In this document: positions 26,498 to 34,881 of the stretch, in pieces
Numbering within the stretch: the stretch's first letter is position 1
Layout of the letters: every line of letters starts with the position of its first letter
Source: JAFAHD01 sp963772515
GTDB lineage: Bacteria > Vulcanimicrobiota > Vulcanimicrobiia > Eremiobacterales > Eremiobacteraceae
Length of the DNA: 64,000 nt
NCBI GenBank assembly: GCA_963772515.1
Contig: CAVYXC010000003.1
Span: forward strand, 558,001 to 622,000
Direction: 5' to 3'
Notes under the pieces: generated by a model
What the model was told of the DNA's origin: nothing
Seen by the model: the letters and a program-made list of their open reading frames with translations, nothing else
The model's database searches: none
Program-made: the position numbers and the translations under genes

Positions 26498-26621
26498 GTG
26501 TACCTCCGCATGGTGAGTGTTCCCAGATCGCCGCCCTGGAAACCGGACGTATGTTTGTGGTCGTACGCGTGCGGGAAAGACCTGAGCAGCACTGTGATGC
26601 GCGAAAGCGCGAGGAGAAGAA

Positions 26622-26780
26622 ATGGCAAACCTGCTTTGGACCGTCATCGTCGTCTTGTTCGTGCTCTGGCTGCTCGGTTTTCTGCTGCACGTCGGCGGCG
26701 GCCTCATCCACATCCTGTTGGTGATCGCCTTGGTGGCGCTCGTGATCAATCTCGTGACTGGTCGACGTCCAGTCGCATAG
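26622..26780 (+). CDS. Lmo0937 family / DUF5670 membrane peptide
   Basis: 52 aa: MANLLWTVIVVLFVLWLLGF, then HVGGGLIHILLVIALVALVI and a short basic tail. This is the two-helix pattern of lmo0937-type proteins, commonly stress-induced in other bacteria. A GAGGAG ribosome site is 5 nt upstream. It is followed by a perfect-stem terminator. Confidence 0.85.
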   Translation: MANLLWTVIVVLFVLWLLGFLLHVGGGLIHILLVIALVALVINLVTGRRPVA

Positions 26781-26815
26781 CGTCAGCGGCGCAAGCTCCC
26801 CGCATACCCGCAACA

Positions 26816-26849
26816 AGCAAAAGGCGTCCCCCGGACGCCTTTTGCTTTT
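26816..26849. terminator. Bidirectional intrinsic terminator
   Basis: A perfect 14-bp inverted repeat (AGCAAAAGGCGTCC / GGACGCCTTTTGCT) with a 3-nt CCC loop, followed by a T run. It lies between the plus-strand lmo0937 peptide and the end of the minus-strand Ig-like gene, so it can serve both. Confidence 0.88.
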
Positions 26850-26867
26850 GATACCATACCTCGCCGG

Positions 26868-27931
26868 CTACGATAGCAGATTCAACGTCGCCGTCGCGCC
26901 CGCGTTCGTAGTCTGGTCGACCGAGGTGATACGCACGGTCACGTTGCCGCCACTCGTCGTATTTCCAAGGCTGACCTGAGCTGAGAAGTATCCGTTCGCA
27001 TCGGCGCTCACGTCGGTGGTGTAGGTTCCCGTGACGGCGCGCAAGATGCCGCCGTATACGGCCGCGGCCGTGGCCGCGACGCGCACGTGCGCGTACGGGA
27101 GCGTGGTGCCTGAGACGGTGAAGATGCGGCCGATCCTCGATCCGTCCTGCGGCGTCAAGTTGTTCAGCAGATTGCTCGTTGCTTCGCCGCCCGCGGTGAA
27201 CGACCACGAACGGTCGAAACGGACGCCGCTCGTCGACCGGCCGATCACGTCGATGGTGTGGCGGCTCGCCGTCAGGTCGTACGAAGGTGTGAACAGGAAG
27301 TCGCGTGCGGATACGTATGCAGTGCTCGAGACATCGCGCCCGTCGAGCGTGATGCGTACGCTGTTCGGATCGACGTCCGTGTTGAACCTGGCGGAAATGG
27401 CCCGCCGGGCGGACTGCACAGCGCTGTCTCGCGCCGGACGAACGTTCGTGAGAGCCACGGTATTCGACGGCTGCGCAGCTTGCGGCGGTCCACTTGCGCC
27501 ATTGCTGATGGTCACCACCTGCGAGGTGTCATCCCATTGCACACCGGCGCCAAGCGCTTCGGAGATGAATCGGAGCGGTACGAGAGTGCGGGCACCGACG
27601 AGGAACGGGGCCTGGTCGAGGGTTTGCGGCTGGCCGTCGACGAGAGCTTGTGTGAACCGATGCGTACCTGCACCTGGTGGCCTGCGCCGGTAGCGTTTAT
27701 GACGCCGTTATCGTACACGACGCTTGCGCCCAGGCGCTCGAACACCCCGCGAAGGGGCACGAAGACCCGTCCCCCTTGCACGACCGGCGGTTGGTCGAAT
27801 TGCACCGTCTGACCGTTGACGACGACGCTCACGTCAGCCCGGGCTATCTGGGGAACGAGAAGCAGCACGAGTATGCCGAGTGCCGCGATGACGGCGAGCA
27901 CGAGAGTCGGGATTCGTTCTGTTCGGATCAT
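26868..27931 (-). pseudogene. CuAO-stalk + Ig-like secreted protein, frameshifted
   Basis: The first reading frame gives a signal peptide (MIRTERIPTLVLAVIAALG...IARADV) and the first copper-amine-oxidase N-terminal (stalk) repeat: VVVNGQTVQFDQPPVVQGGR, then FVPLRGVFERLG. At about 27646-27657 the stalk continues in another frame: ALVDGQPQTLDQAPFLVGAR, then TLVPLRFISEALGAGVQWDD. It then runs into two Ig-like domains related to the gene at 23.2 kb. One extra base near 27650 would restore about 354 codons. It is either a real frameshift, a programmed event or a base lost in the sequence. The SD (AAAGGAGG) is 15 nt from the ATG. The stalk domain is known as a cell-wall-associated module. Confidence 0.78.
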
Positions 27932-27972
27932 GAGATAGTCTCTAGACCTCCTTTCGCGTTCTTGTACCCAAA

Positions 27973-29334
27973 CTACGACCTGCCCCAGAAGGCGACCAGA
28001 GCGACCGCTGCGGCCCCCATCGCAGCGGTCGTCGTCCATCCAAGGGCGTTGACCAGCGGCGTATTCGTCCGCTCGCCGACGACGCGCTTGTCATTGCTCA
28101 GCAAGACGACGAAGACCAGTAGTATCGGCGCGAGCACCCCGTTGATCACCGCTGTCCAGTACAGCGCGCCGACCGGGCTTATGCCTAGGAAATTAATCGC
28201 GACGCCGATCAGCGTCGATGCGATGATGACGCCGTAGAATTGCGGCGCACGCGTCAGCTGCGTGGAAAGGCCGGCCTTCCAGCCGAAGGCGCCGGACAGC
28301 GCGAAGCCCGACGATGCAGTCAGGATCGGCACCGCCAGGAAGCCGGCGCCGATCATGCCGGCGGCCAGGAGCAGCTCGGCGCCCTTGCCGGCCAGCGGCG
28401 CGAGCGCTTTGGCCACGTCGGCGGCGGTCTGCACGTGGTCCTTGCCAGCGGCGTGCAGCGTGGCGGCGCACGACAGGATTATGAAGTACATCACGACCTG
28501 CGATAGCAGCATTCCCGAGCTGACGTCCATTGCCGTATACCGCACTTCGGCATCGGTCGTCCCTTTGCGCTGCTGCAGCGCTCGCCTGCCGAACTCGATA
28601 TCCTCCTCGACCTCCATTCGCGCTTGCCAGAAGAACATGTAGGGCGAGATAGTGGTGCCCAAGATCGCCACCAGCGTCGTCAGATAGGCGGCGTTGAACG
28701 AGAGAGTCGGGATCACCGTGCCGCGCAATACCGCAAACCAGTCCGGCCGGGCGAAGAACGCCGATCCGATATACGCGAACAGCGCAAGCGCGAGCCACTT
28801 GAAGATCGTCGAGATCAAGCGGTACGAGCCCCAGATCTGCAGCGCCAAGATGATCAGCCCGATCGGCACCACCAGGGCCGCGATCGGCACGGGGACGAGG
28901 AGGTTTATCGACGCCGCTATCGCGCCTATGTCCGCGCCGGCATTGATGCAATTGGCCATCACGAGCGCGCCGACCAACGAAACGACGAGGTAGCGGGGGT
29001 AGCGCAGACGCAGCACTTCGCCGAGTCCGCGCCCGGTGACCAGACCGATCTTGGCGCACAAGAATTGCGTCACCGCCATCATCGGCAAGGTCACAAGCGC
29101 GGTCCATAACGTCGAATAGCCGAGCGACGCGCCGGCGACGGCGTACGTCGCGATGCCCGAGGGATCGTCGTCCGAAGCGCCGGTGATCAGGCCGGGTCCG
29201 AGGAGCGCGAAGAACTTCCGGACCGCAGTCGGCTCTTTGCGCAGCTTGGCCTCGCGAACGCCGACGGCCGTGGCAGGCGCCACGGCCGTCGCGCTCGCGC
29301 CGCGGCGCGCGGGACTACGCCCTCGCTTGCTCAC
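27973..29334 (-). CDS. Nramp-like divalent metal transporter (non-canonical metal site)
   Basis: 453 aa, about 11 membrane helices. Family pattern: FFALLGPGLITGASDDDPSG in helix 1 and GTTISPYMFFWQARMEVEED in helix 6. True Mn/Fe Nramps have DPGN in helix 1 and a Met-Pro-His motif in helix 6; both are replaced here (DPSG, ISPY). The protein therefore belongs to an Nramp-related clade whose ion may be different, for example Mg. A 38-residue basic, Ala-rich cytoplasmic head precedes helix 1. It starts 9 bp after the lipoprotein stop. Confidence 0.88.
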   Translation of the reverse strand: MSKRGRSPARRGASATAVAPATAVGVREAKLRKEPTAVRKFFALLGPGLITGASDDDPSGIATYAVAGASLGYSTLWTALVTLPMMAVTQFLCAKIGLVTGRGLGEVLRLRYPRYLVVSLVGALVMANCINAGADIGAIAASINLLVPVPIAALVVPIGLIILALQIWGSYRLISTIFKWLALALFAYIGSAFFARPDWFAVLRGTVIPTLSFNAAYLTTLVAILGTTISPYMFFWQARMEVEEDIEFGRRALQQRKGTTDAEVRYTAMDVSSGMLLSQVVMYFIILSCAATLHAAGKDHVQTAADVAKALAPLAGKGAELLLAAGMIGAGFLAVPILTASSGFALSGAFGWKAGLSTQLTRAPQFYGVIIASTLIGVAINFLGISPVGALYWTAVINGVLAPILLVFVVLLSNDKRVVGERTNTPLVNALGWTTTAAMGAAAVALVAFWGRS

Positions 29335-29343
29335 GCGCAGCGC

Positions 29344-29922
29344 CTAGCGCACGCGCTCGGTAGCGATGTCTTCGAAGTTAGGATAGATCGTGTCGCTCTT
29401 GATCTGTTGCGTGACGTACGCGACGGTCTGCGGCGATGATGCCAGGGTGGCGTGATAGCGCTCCCAGTACGTCTGCACCGACTGCGCGAACGGCGCGACC
29501 CACGTGTCGGAAAGCCACTCGCTGCCCTTCGGGCTCACGAGCGCCCCCTTCGATAGCGTCGCGTAGGTGACGTTGAACGCCGCGATCGCGCTGCGGAGCT
29601 GGGCTGCGTATTCGTCGTTCTTCTGCGAGTCGAACGAATCGACGTCGGCGGACTCGACCAGGAAGCCGGCGTAGGCGTTGCTCTTGATCTCGAGGTCGGT
29701 GTATGCGAGCATCAGCTGATTGATCGACGGCGCGTCGAATGCGCGCTTCGCACTCGTCACCATTGCGATCGCCTGATTTCTCGTCTGCGCGAACGGCGCG
29801 AGCCTTTCGCTCAGCTCGCTCGGGGTCGCCGCGGTATGATGTGTGCAGCCGCTGACCAGCAGCGCGGCGAAGGCCGCCAGGATCAGCGTGGACGCGAGCG
29901 TGCGATTATGCATGGTCTTCAT
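29344..29922 (-). CDS. Lipoprotein, hypothetical
   Basis: 192 aa with a clear lipoprotein signal: MHNRTLASTLILAAFAALLV, then SGC with Cys at residue 26. The mature part is helical (PSELSERLAPFAQTRNQAI, TYWERYHATL) and unrecognised. A TACAAT -10 box ends about 7 nt before the ATG, so the message may have almost no leader. Just downstream on the same strand lies the Nramp-like gene, suggesting co-transcription. Confidence 0.75.
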   Translation of the reverse strand: MKTMHNRTLASTLILAAFAALLVSGCTHHTAATPSELSERLAPFAQTRNQAIAMVTSAKRAFDAPSINQLMLAYTDLEIKSNAYAGFLVESADVDSFDSQKNDEYAAQLRSAIAAFNVTYATLSKGALVSPKGSEWLSDTWVAPFAQSVQTYWERYHATLASSPQTVAYVTQQIKSDTIYPNFEDIATERVR

Positions 29923-29927
29923 GCTAC

Positions 29928-29955
29928 TATTGTACCCGTTAGAAGGTGTTTCTAC
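29928..29955. promoter_or_regulatory. Divergent control region with -10 and small palindrome
   Basis: On the minus strand TACAAT (29929-29934) sits immediately before the lipoprotein ATG. Beside it is a perfect TAGAA-GGTGT-TTCTA inverted repeat (29940-29954). It lies between the divergent lipoprotein and small membrane-protein genes, where an operator would be expected. The regulator is unknown. Confidence 0.4.
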
Positions 29956-30000
29956 GCGGGTATAGACCTGTGGCACAGCCCGACACAGGAGGAGCGATCC

Positions 30001-30213
30001 ATGAGCTATACGCCGCAGGTCCGCGACACGAATAACGGCGCGACTATTTTCGGAATCGTCGCAGTCGTCGTGATCGCGGCGCTGATCATGCTTTTCGCGT
30101 GGCATCCGTGGACCCCGAGTCCGACCTCGACGACGAACAATACATCCACGACCGTGGTTCAGCCCAGCGCTGCACCACCCGCGACAACGCAGCCCGCTCC
30201 ACAATCGACATAG
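30001..30213 (+). CDS. Small single-pass membrane protein with Thr/Pro-rich tail
   Basis: 70 aa: a short hydrophilic head, one hydrophobic helix (IFGIVAVVVIAALIMLFAW) and an external-type tail of Ser, Thr, Pro, Ala and Gln. A GGAGGAG ribosome site is present. No family recognised. It is closed by a good terminator. Confidence 0.75.
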   Translation: MSYTPQVRDTNNGATIFGIVAVVVIAALIMLFAWHPWTPSPTSTTNNTSTTVVQPSAAPPATTQPAPQST

Positions 30214-30222
30214 ATCGAAAAA

Positions 30223-30256
30223 AGCGCCGCTCGAAGAGCGGCGCTCTCTTTTTCTC
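30223..30256 (+). terminator. Intrinsic terminator after the small membrane protein
   Basis: Ten-base perfect stem AGCGCCGCTC / GAGCGGCGCT with a GAA loop, followed by a T-rich run. It also faces the end of the DUF892 gene on the other strand. Confidence 0.85.
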
Positions 30257-30277
30257 AACCGAATCGCGCGCGTTGGG

Positions 30278-30853
30278 TCAGCGGCGACCGCCGACTTTCT
30301 GGCGGCGCCCGTTGCCGCCGGCGGCGGAGCCTGCGCCCGCCTCGACGCGCTCATCCTCGCTGGTGTCGGTTTCCGCCTCGGCGTTGACGCTCACGGAAAG
30401 GTCTGTCAGCTTCTCGTCGGTCTGCTTCTCCTCGTCGAGCGTCTGCTCGAGCAGGCCCGCGACCTCGCTCAGGTCGAGCAGTTCGGCGTGCGTCCGAGCG
30501 GTGCCATACCCGGCGATCTCGTAGTGCTCCACTTTCTGGGCGGCGCCGATAAGGCCGGCATCCTGCACGTTGTCGGGAAGCCCTTCCTCGATCAGCTCTT
30601 TGCCCTCTTCGATCAAACCCTCCATCGCGGCGCACTTCTTGGCTCGCGCAGCTAGGCCCATCAGCTCGAAGGCGCGCTCGAGGCGCTCCACATGGCCCTT
30701 TGTCTGTTCGAGGTGATCTTCAAAGGCGCTGCGCAGTTCGTCGGAGCTCGCCGCCTTCGCCATTTTCGGGAGCGCCTTGACCATCTGCTGCTCCGCGCTG
30801 TACAGGTCCCTAAGCTCTTCGATCAAGAGGCCTTTGAGATTCGTTTTCATCAT
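30278..30853 (-). CDS. DUF892 (YciE/YciF) ferritin-like stress protein
   Basis: 191 aa. It starts MMKTNLKGLLIEELRDLYSA followed by EQQMVKALPKM, with KVEHYEIAGYGTARTHAELL later: the four-helix ferritin-like pattern of DUF892 with Glu/His candidates for a di-metal site. The C-terminal 35 residues are an added Gly/Arg/Glu tail. DUF892 proteins are known as stress-induced, often under general stress regulators. Its ATG overlaps the stop of the metallothionein gene (ATGA), so both are translated together. Confidence 0.88.
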   Translation of the reverse strand: MMKTNLKGLLIEELRDLYSAEQQMVKALPKMAKAASSDELRSAFEDHLEQTKGHVERLERAFELMGLAARAKKCAAMEGLIEEGKELIEEGLPDNVQDAGLIGAAQKVEHYEIAGYGTARTHAELLDLSEVAGLLEQTLDEEKQTDEKLTDLSVSVNAEAETDTSEDERVEAGAGSAAGGNGRRQKVGGRR

Positions 30854-30993
30854 GACGCGCACGCCTCGTGGCCGCACGCGCAGCCGTCTGGTTTGGTCTG
30901 TTGTCCCTGGGCTTCGCAGTAGTCGCTGCAATAGCCCGAGGACTGGCCCGTGACGACGCACTTGCAAGATGGATGTGTGCACTTTCCAGCCAT
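30850..30993 (-). CDS. Metallothionein-like cysteine-rich protein
   Basis: 47 aa with eight Cys: KCTHPSCKCVV near the start, GYCSDYCEAQG in the middle and GCACGHEAC at the end, plus two His. The CxxxxCxC...YCSxxC...CxCGHxxC layout matches bacterial (SmtA-type) metallothioneins that bind Zn, Cd or Cu. A GAGGAG ribosome site lies 7-8 nt before the ATG. The stop is inside the DUF892 start, coupling metal storage to a ferritin-like protein. Confidence 0.82.
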   Translation of the reverse strand: MAGKCTHPSCKCVVTGQSSGYCSDYCEAQGQQTKPDGCACGHEACAS

Positions 30994-31160
30994 TCCATGA
31001 CTCCTCTGGGTGAAGATCGCGCGCTTGCGCGCAACGACGCGGATGTCCGCGCTGGTGAGCCTATACCCTCGGCTGCATACGGCGAATCACCTTGGGTAAA
31101 GAGCAACGGACGGCTCAGCACGGCTGAAGCGTTATCTAATCCGACGGAGGAGCCACCACG

Positions 31161-31352
31161 ATGAAAGACACATCCGAGCTCGAGCGCAAACGCGGAACCG
31201 AGACCGAACTTGACCCGGGTTCGTCTGACAAGACCCGCAAGCCGGGAACAGACGATCAGCTCGATCCCCAAGACCAACTCGACACGCAAGACGAAGACGA
31301 TGAGATTGACGAAGGCGGCACGCTGACGAACGAACAGCTCGGCGAGAAATAA
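31161..31352 (+). CDS. Small acidic disordered protein
   Basis: 63 aa, strongly hydrophilic and acidic (QDEDDEIDEGG), with no hydrophobic helix. A GGAGGAG ribosome site precedes the ATG by about 9 nt. No family recognised. Together with the protein at 26312 it forms a pair of hydrophilin-like mini-proteins in the stress region. Confidence 0.6.
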   Translation: MKDTSELERKRGTETELDPGSSDKTRKPGTDDQLDPQDQLDTQDEDDEIDEGGTLTNEQLGEK

Positions 31353-31415
31353 TAACGCGATGGGGCAAGGCGCAGCGCGTCCGAAGGGACGGCTGCGCCC
31401 GGTCTCGCGAACCGC

Positions 31416-31592
31416 CTAGTCCTTCGCGGCAGGCGCCACCGGCTCTGCAGGCGGGACCGGCCGGGCGTCGGCGGCAAGGAATAACTGATCGAGATGGCCC
31501 GCCCGAAGACATGCCTCGCAGATCGCCGCATCGGCACCAGGCACGAAACTGGTCTTTTCCACGGATCGCTTGCAGACGTCGCAGATCGCCAT
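31416..31592 (-). CDS. Small zinc-ribbon protein (two CxxC)
   Basis: 58 aa. MAICDVCKRS...AICEACLRAG gives four zinc ligands; the Pro/Ala tail is disordered. The chosen ATG has a GGAGG ribosome site; a longer in-frame start does not. It has the same layout as the mini-ribbon at 11547. Confidence 0.65.
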   Translation of the reverse strand: MAICDVCKRSVEKTSFVPGADAAICEACLRAGHLDQLFLAADARPVPPAEPVAPAAKD

Positions 31593-31674
31593 GCGAGTGA
31601 GCCTCCGCCAACGATGGGCTTGCAAACGCGCAAGCACATTTTTTGGGGTGGCGGGGGACTCCTTCTGTGGCCGT

Positions 31675-32034
31675 TCAGACCGGAGTCTTCACCGCGGCGA
31701 CGGCGTCAGCCACCGTGGGTAGCGTCGGGACGACGAGCGTCAAGCCGGCGATACGCAGCACCTTCGCGGCAAAGCCGCCATCGGCCGCCACGATGGCCAG
31801 CCGTTGGCGGCTGATGCGGATGCGTGCGCAGAACTCCGCCAGCGTGGCGATCGTCCGGCTGTCGAAATACGCCGCGCCGTTGAGGTCGACGACGATCCCG
31901 GGACCATCGGGATCCGTAGAATTCTCCAGGAAGGCCTTCAGCTCGTGGACGTTTCCCGTATCGATCTCGCCGCGCGCCAAGACCACGGCGACGCCATCGA
32001 CGGTCTGGCGCGAAAAACGCGCGCTAGGCGTCAA
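31675..32034 (-). CDS. STAS anti-anti-sigma factor (RsbV/SpoIIAA-like)
   Basis: 119 aa, TTG start overlapping the stop of the phosphatase/kinase gene. STAS pattern: GVAVVLARGEIDTGNVHEL, then IVVDLNGAAYFDSRTIATL, where the Ser of YFDSRT is the expected phosphorylation site. In partner switching, the dephosphorylated form binds the anti-sigma kinase and frees a sigma factor. Its overlap with a gene carrying both a SpoIIE phosphatase and an anti-sigma kinase domain makes it the likely partner. Confidence 0.85.
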   Translation of the reverse strand: MTPSARFSRQTVDGVAVVLARGEIDTGNVHELKAFLENSTDPDGPGIVVDLNGAAYFDSRTIATLAEFCARIRISRQRLAIVAADGGFAAKVLRIAGLTLVVPTLPTVADAVAAVKTPV

Positions 32035-34432
32035 CGGACACTCTCGTCAGCGGTGTGGCCAGACGCACCGTCGTTCCCTCTTTGCTGCGATCGATCTTCA
32101 CGTCGCCGACCAGCCCCGACATCATCTCCAAGCCGCGCCCGCGATTGTCATCGCGCGGCGCGCGCCAGCGTCCTCGGTCGCTGACCTCGACGATCAGCTG
32201 CCCGTCTTCCACTGCGCCGCGCACCCGAACGGAACCGCCGCGGACTCCGTAGGCGTGCTCGATCGCGTTCATGATCGCCTCGCCTGCGGCCACCTGCATG
32301 CTCGATCTGCTCGATTCGTCCAACCCCACCGCCATGTACAGGCGCTGCAACGCCTGCCGGAAGAGACGGCCGCTACCGGGCGATGCCGGCAAGACCAGGT
32401 CCAACGTACGCAGAGGTTCGGCCGACGTCGTCACGGTCAGCACGGCCACGTCGTCACTCGGCGAGCTTCCGACGATGCTCTCGGCGATGAAGCGTGCCGC
32501 ATTGTGCTCATTGCGCTGCAGAGCCAAGCGCCCGACTTCGCGCAGCCGCGTTTCGCCGGCCGCGATGTCGTGGTCCACCTCGATCAGCCCATCCGTGTAC
32601 AATATCAGCAAGGAGCCGAGGCCGATCTCCAGATTTTGTTCGGCGAAATTGCTCTCCCGGAAAACCCCGAGCGGCTGAGAGACAGGAACGGGTGACACGA
32701 TATCGCCGGTCGCAGTGATGAGCACCGGCATAGGGTGCCCAGCGATCGAGCAAGTGAAACGCTGCGCGACGGCATCCAACACGCCGAACACCGCGGTAAC
32801 CATCGTCGGCTTGTCATTGAGCAGCAGTTGATTCGTCCGAGCGAGCACCGCCGATGGCGGCAGACCTTCGAACGCCGCCGCGCGGAGAGCAAGCCGCACG
32901 GTGTTCATCGTCGCGGCCGCCTGCAGACCTTTGCCTGCGACGTCGCCGATGGAGAGCGCGAGTTTGCCGTCTGGAAGTTGGAACGCATCGTACCAATCGC
33001 CGCCGATCTCCGCCTCGTGAGCGCCGGGTATGTAATGCGCGCAAATGCTCATGTTCGGGACGTCGGGCAGCGTCTCCGGCAGCGACGCGCGCTGGAGCGT
33101 GTCCGCCACTTGATGTTCGCGCGCGTAAAGCCGCGCATTGTCGTAGGCGATCGCCACTCGGCGCGAGATCAAGTAAGCGAACAGCAGGTCGTCCGAATCA
33201 TAGTGACGTTCCGGGTCGCACGAGACGAACGTCAGGGCGCCGATCGTGCGGCCGCGCGCCTCGAGCGGCACGATGATCGCCGAACGCAGGGAGAGGTCGT
33301 CGAGCAGCCCGCGCAACTGTTCATCATCGCCGACCCGCGCGATGACATCGGGCGGCAACCGGTCGTACGTCGTGGGCCGGCCGGTCGCTATGACCTGCGG
33401 CGCGCCCTCCGGGTAGGAAGGATCGCTCGGCGCGTGCTTGAGCAGGGCTCGCGCCCGCAACGTCAGCCGCGGGTCCGAATGGACCATCAGCACTCGTTCG
33501 ACCGCTCCTAGATCGTTGACGAGGTCGACGGCATACCAGTCGGACACTCGCGGGACCATGAGCTGGGCGGTGCGCTCGAGCGTCGTCACCGGGTCCAGCG
33601 ACAGCGACAGCACGCGGCTGAGCTCCGCGAGAAATGCGACCTGATCCGCGCTTTTGCGGCGCGACGTGACGTCGAGCGCGAAACCGACCCAACCGCTCAG
33701 CTCGTCGTTCTCGTCGCGCATGGCCACGCCGCGCGACAGGATCCAGTAGACATTGCCGTCGGCGCCGCGGATGCGGTACTCACCTTCAAAGACGCGAAGC
33801 GGATCACGCGCCGCCCAGGCCGTCCGGAAGCGCTCCCTATCCTCAGCCAGCACTCGCTCCGCCCACCCGCCCGCGGCGATTTGCTCCCTCGACATGCCCA
33901 GCATCGCGCAATAGGATTCGCTCACGTAGACGAGCTCGGAACCGGACGGGTCGACCTGCCAAATGCCGAAGGGTAACGACTCGCCCAGCTCGCGATAGCG
34001 GCGCTCTGCCTGGCGCAACGTCTGGACGGCCAGCTCCCGATCGCGCAATATCTCGTACTCGGTGCGCACGGTCTCTAGATGGCGTTTCGCCACCTCGGCC
34101 AAGGTCGACCGCTGGCGCGCCAATTGCACGAAGCCGATCGCCACCCCGAGCGCCAGCAACATGATGGCGACGTCGATGACGTCGCCGACGAGGCCCGTGG
34201 TGCGCGTGCCGACGTCGATCAGCGTGTAGAGAGGTGCAGCCACGAGCGCGCAGGCGACGCTCCAGCGCAGTCCAGCCACTGCCGCCATCGCGACCACAAA
34301 GACGAACGCGAGCGGGCGCAGCGATACTTGCGGCACGGCATAGTCGATCGCAGCCACGGCGAGCATAGCCGCAAAAATAACGGCCGCCGCCAGGCCCTTA
34401 CGAGTTCCCGTCAAGCCTTCGTTCTTGTCCAC
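32024..34432 (-). CDS. Membrane PAS-GAF-SpoIIE phosphatase with C-terminal anti-sigma kinase domain
   Basis: About 802 aa. In order: three or four N-terminal membrane helices, a coiled segment, PAS (FGIWQVDPSGSELVYVSES), GAF (from about LSLSLDPVTTLERTAQL), SpoIIE/PP2C phosphatase (AEIGGDWYDAFQLPDGKLAL, IGDVAGKG, LILYTDGLIE, SDDVAVL) and an RsbW-like HATPase (AAGEAIMNAIEHAYG). It thus joins an RsbU-type phosphatase to an RsbW-type kinase in one protein. A GTG with a GGAAAG site was chosen; a TTG 30 bp upstream (34462) is possible. The adjacent STAS protein is the likely substrate. Confidence 0.9.
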   Translation of the reverse strand: MDKNEGLTGTRKGLAAAVIFAAMLAVAAIDYAVPQVSLRPLAFVFVVAMAAVAGLRWSVACALVAAPLYTLIDVGTRTTGLVGDVIDVAIMLLALGVAIGFVQLARQRSTLAEVAKRHLETVRTEYEILRDRELAVQTLRQAERRYRELGESLPFGIWQVDPSGSELVYVSESYCAMLGMSREQIAAGGWAERVLAEDRERFRTAWAARDPLRVFEGEYRIRGADGNVYWILSRGVAMRDENDELSGWVGFALDVTSRRKSADQVAFLAELSRVLSLSLDPVTTLERTAQLMVPRVSDWYAVDLVNDLGAVERVLMVHSDPRLTLRARALLKHAPSDPSYPEGAPQVIATGRPTTYDRLPPDVIARVGDDEQLRGLLDDLSLRSAIIVPLEARGRTIGALTFVSCDPERHYDSDDLLFAYLISRRVAIAYDNARLYAREHQVADTLQRASLPETLPDVPNMSICAHYIPGAHEAEIGGDWYDAFQLPDGKLALSIGDVAGKGLQAAATMNTVRLALRAAAFEGLPPSAVLARTNQLLLNDKPTMVTAVFGVLDAVAQRFTCSIAGHPMPVLITATGDIVSPVPVSQPLGVFRESNFAEQNLEIGLGSLLILYTDGLIEVDHDIAAGETRLREVGRLALQRNEHNAARFIAESIVGSSPSDDVAVLTVTTSAEPLRTLDLVLPASPGSGRLFRQALQRLYMAVGLDESSRSSMQVAAGEAIMNAIEHAYGVRGGSVRVRGAVEDGQLIVEVSDRGRWRAPRDDNRGRGLEMMSGLVGDVKIDRSKEGTTVRLATPLTRVSVDA

Positions 34433-34521
34433 ACTGCGCTTTCCGTACGGAACTATACCCAAGTTTGCCTTGCCCCTACCGCGGGCATACCTCGATGGGC
34501 ATCTTCAGCAAGGAGGCCTCA

Positions 34522-34776
34522 ATGCCAGACGAACGCACCGCAACCGAAAAACACGCTGACCATATCATGCGCAAAGCAAAAGACGACGCAGTGGACGGAC
34601 TCAAGGAGGCCGATCACAACGCCCGAGCGGCGGCGGAGAAGGCCAAGCGCACGATCGCCGGCGATTCGATGACGGCTTCGGAAAAAGCCGCCTCGACCCT
34701 CAAAGAGGCAGGTCATAAGGGCGCCGCTGCCGGGGACAAGGCGAAGCGCGAGCTTCGGGACAAACTCGATAAGTAG
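34522..34776 (+). CDS. LEA/CsbD-like helical stress protein
   Basis: 84 aa, nearly all charged helix with Ala/Lys/Asp/Glu repeats (KAKDDAVDGLKEADHNARAA, KAASTLKEAGHKGAA). This is the amphipathic late-embryogenesis-abundant style seen in desiccation and stress proteins. AAGGAGG lies 5 nt before the ATG, which decides the start. No strict family call. Confidence 0.7.
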   Translation: MPDERTATEKHADHIMRKAKDDAVDGLKEADHNARAAAEKAKRTIAGDSMTASEKAASTLKEAGHKGAAAGDKAKRELRDKLDK

Positions 34777-34800
34777 AACCGTCCTCACGCGGCGTGCATG

Positions 34801-34855
34801 CGGCGCCGCTGTGCGCGCGCATGCGCCCGCATAGCGGCGCCGTCGCGTTTTGCGG
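34801..34855 (+). terminator. Candidate terminator hairpin
   Basis: Ten-base inverted repeat CGGCGCCGCT / AGCGGCGCCG around a 22-nt loop, followed by a short TTTT. It lies 25 bp after the LEA-like gene. The long loop makes it weaker than the others. Confidence 0.45.
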
Positions 34856-34881
34856 CGCGCTCGAGCGGGCATATGTGGGGC

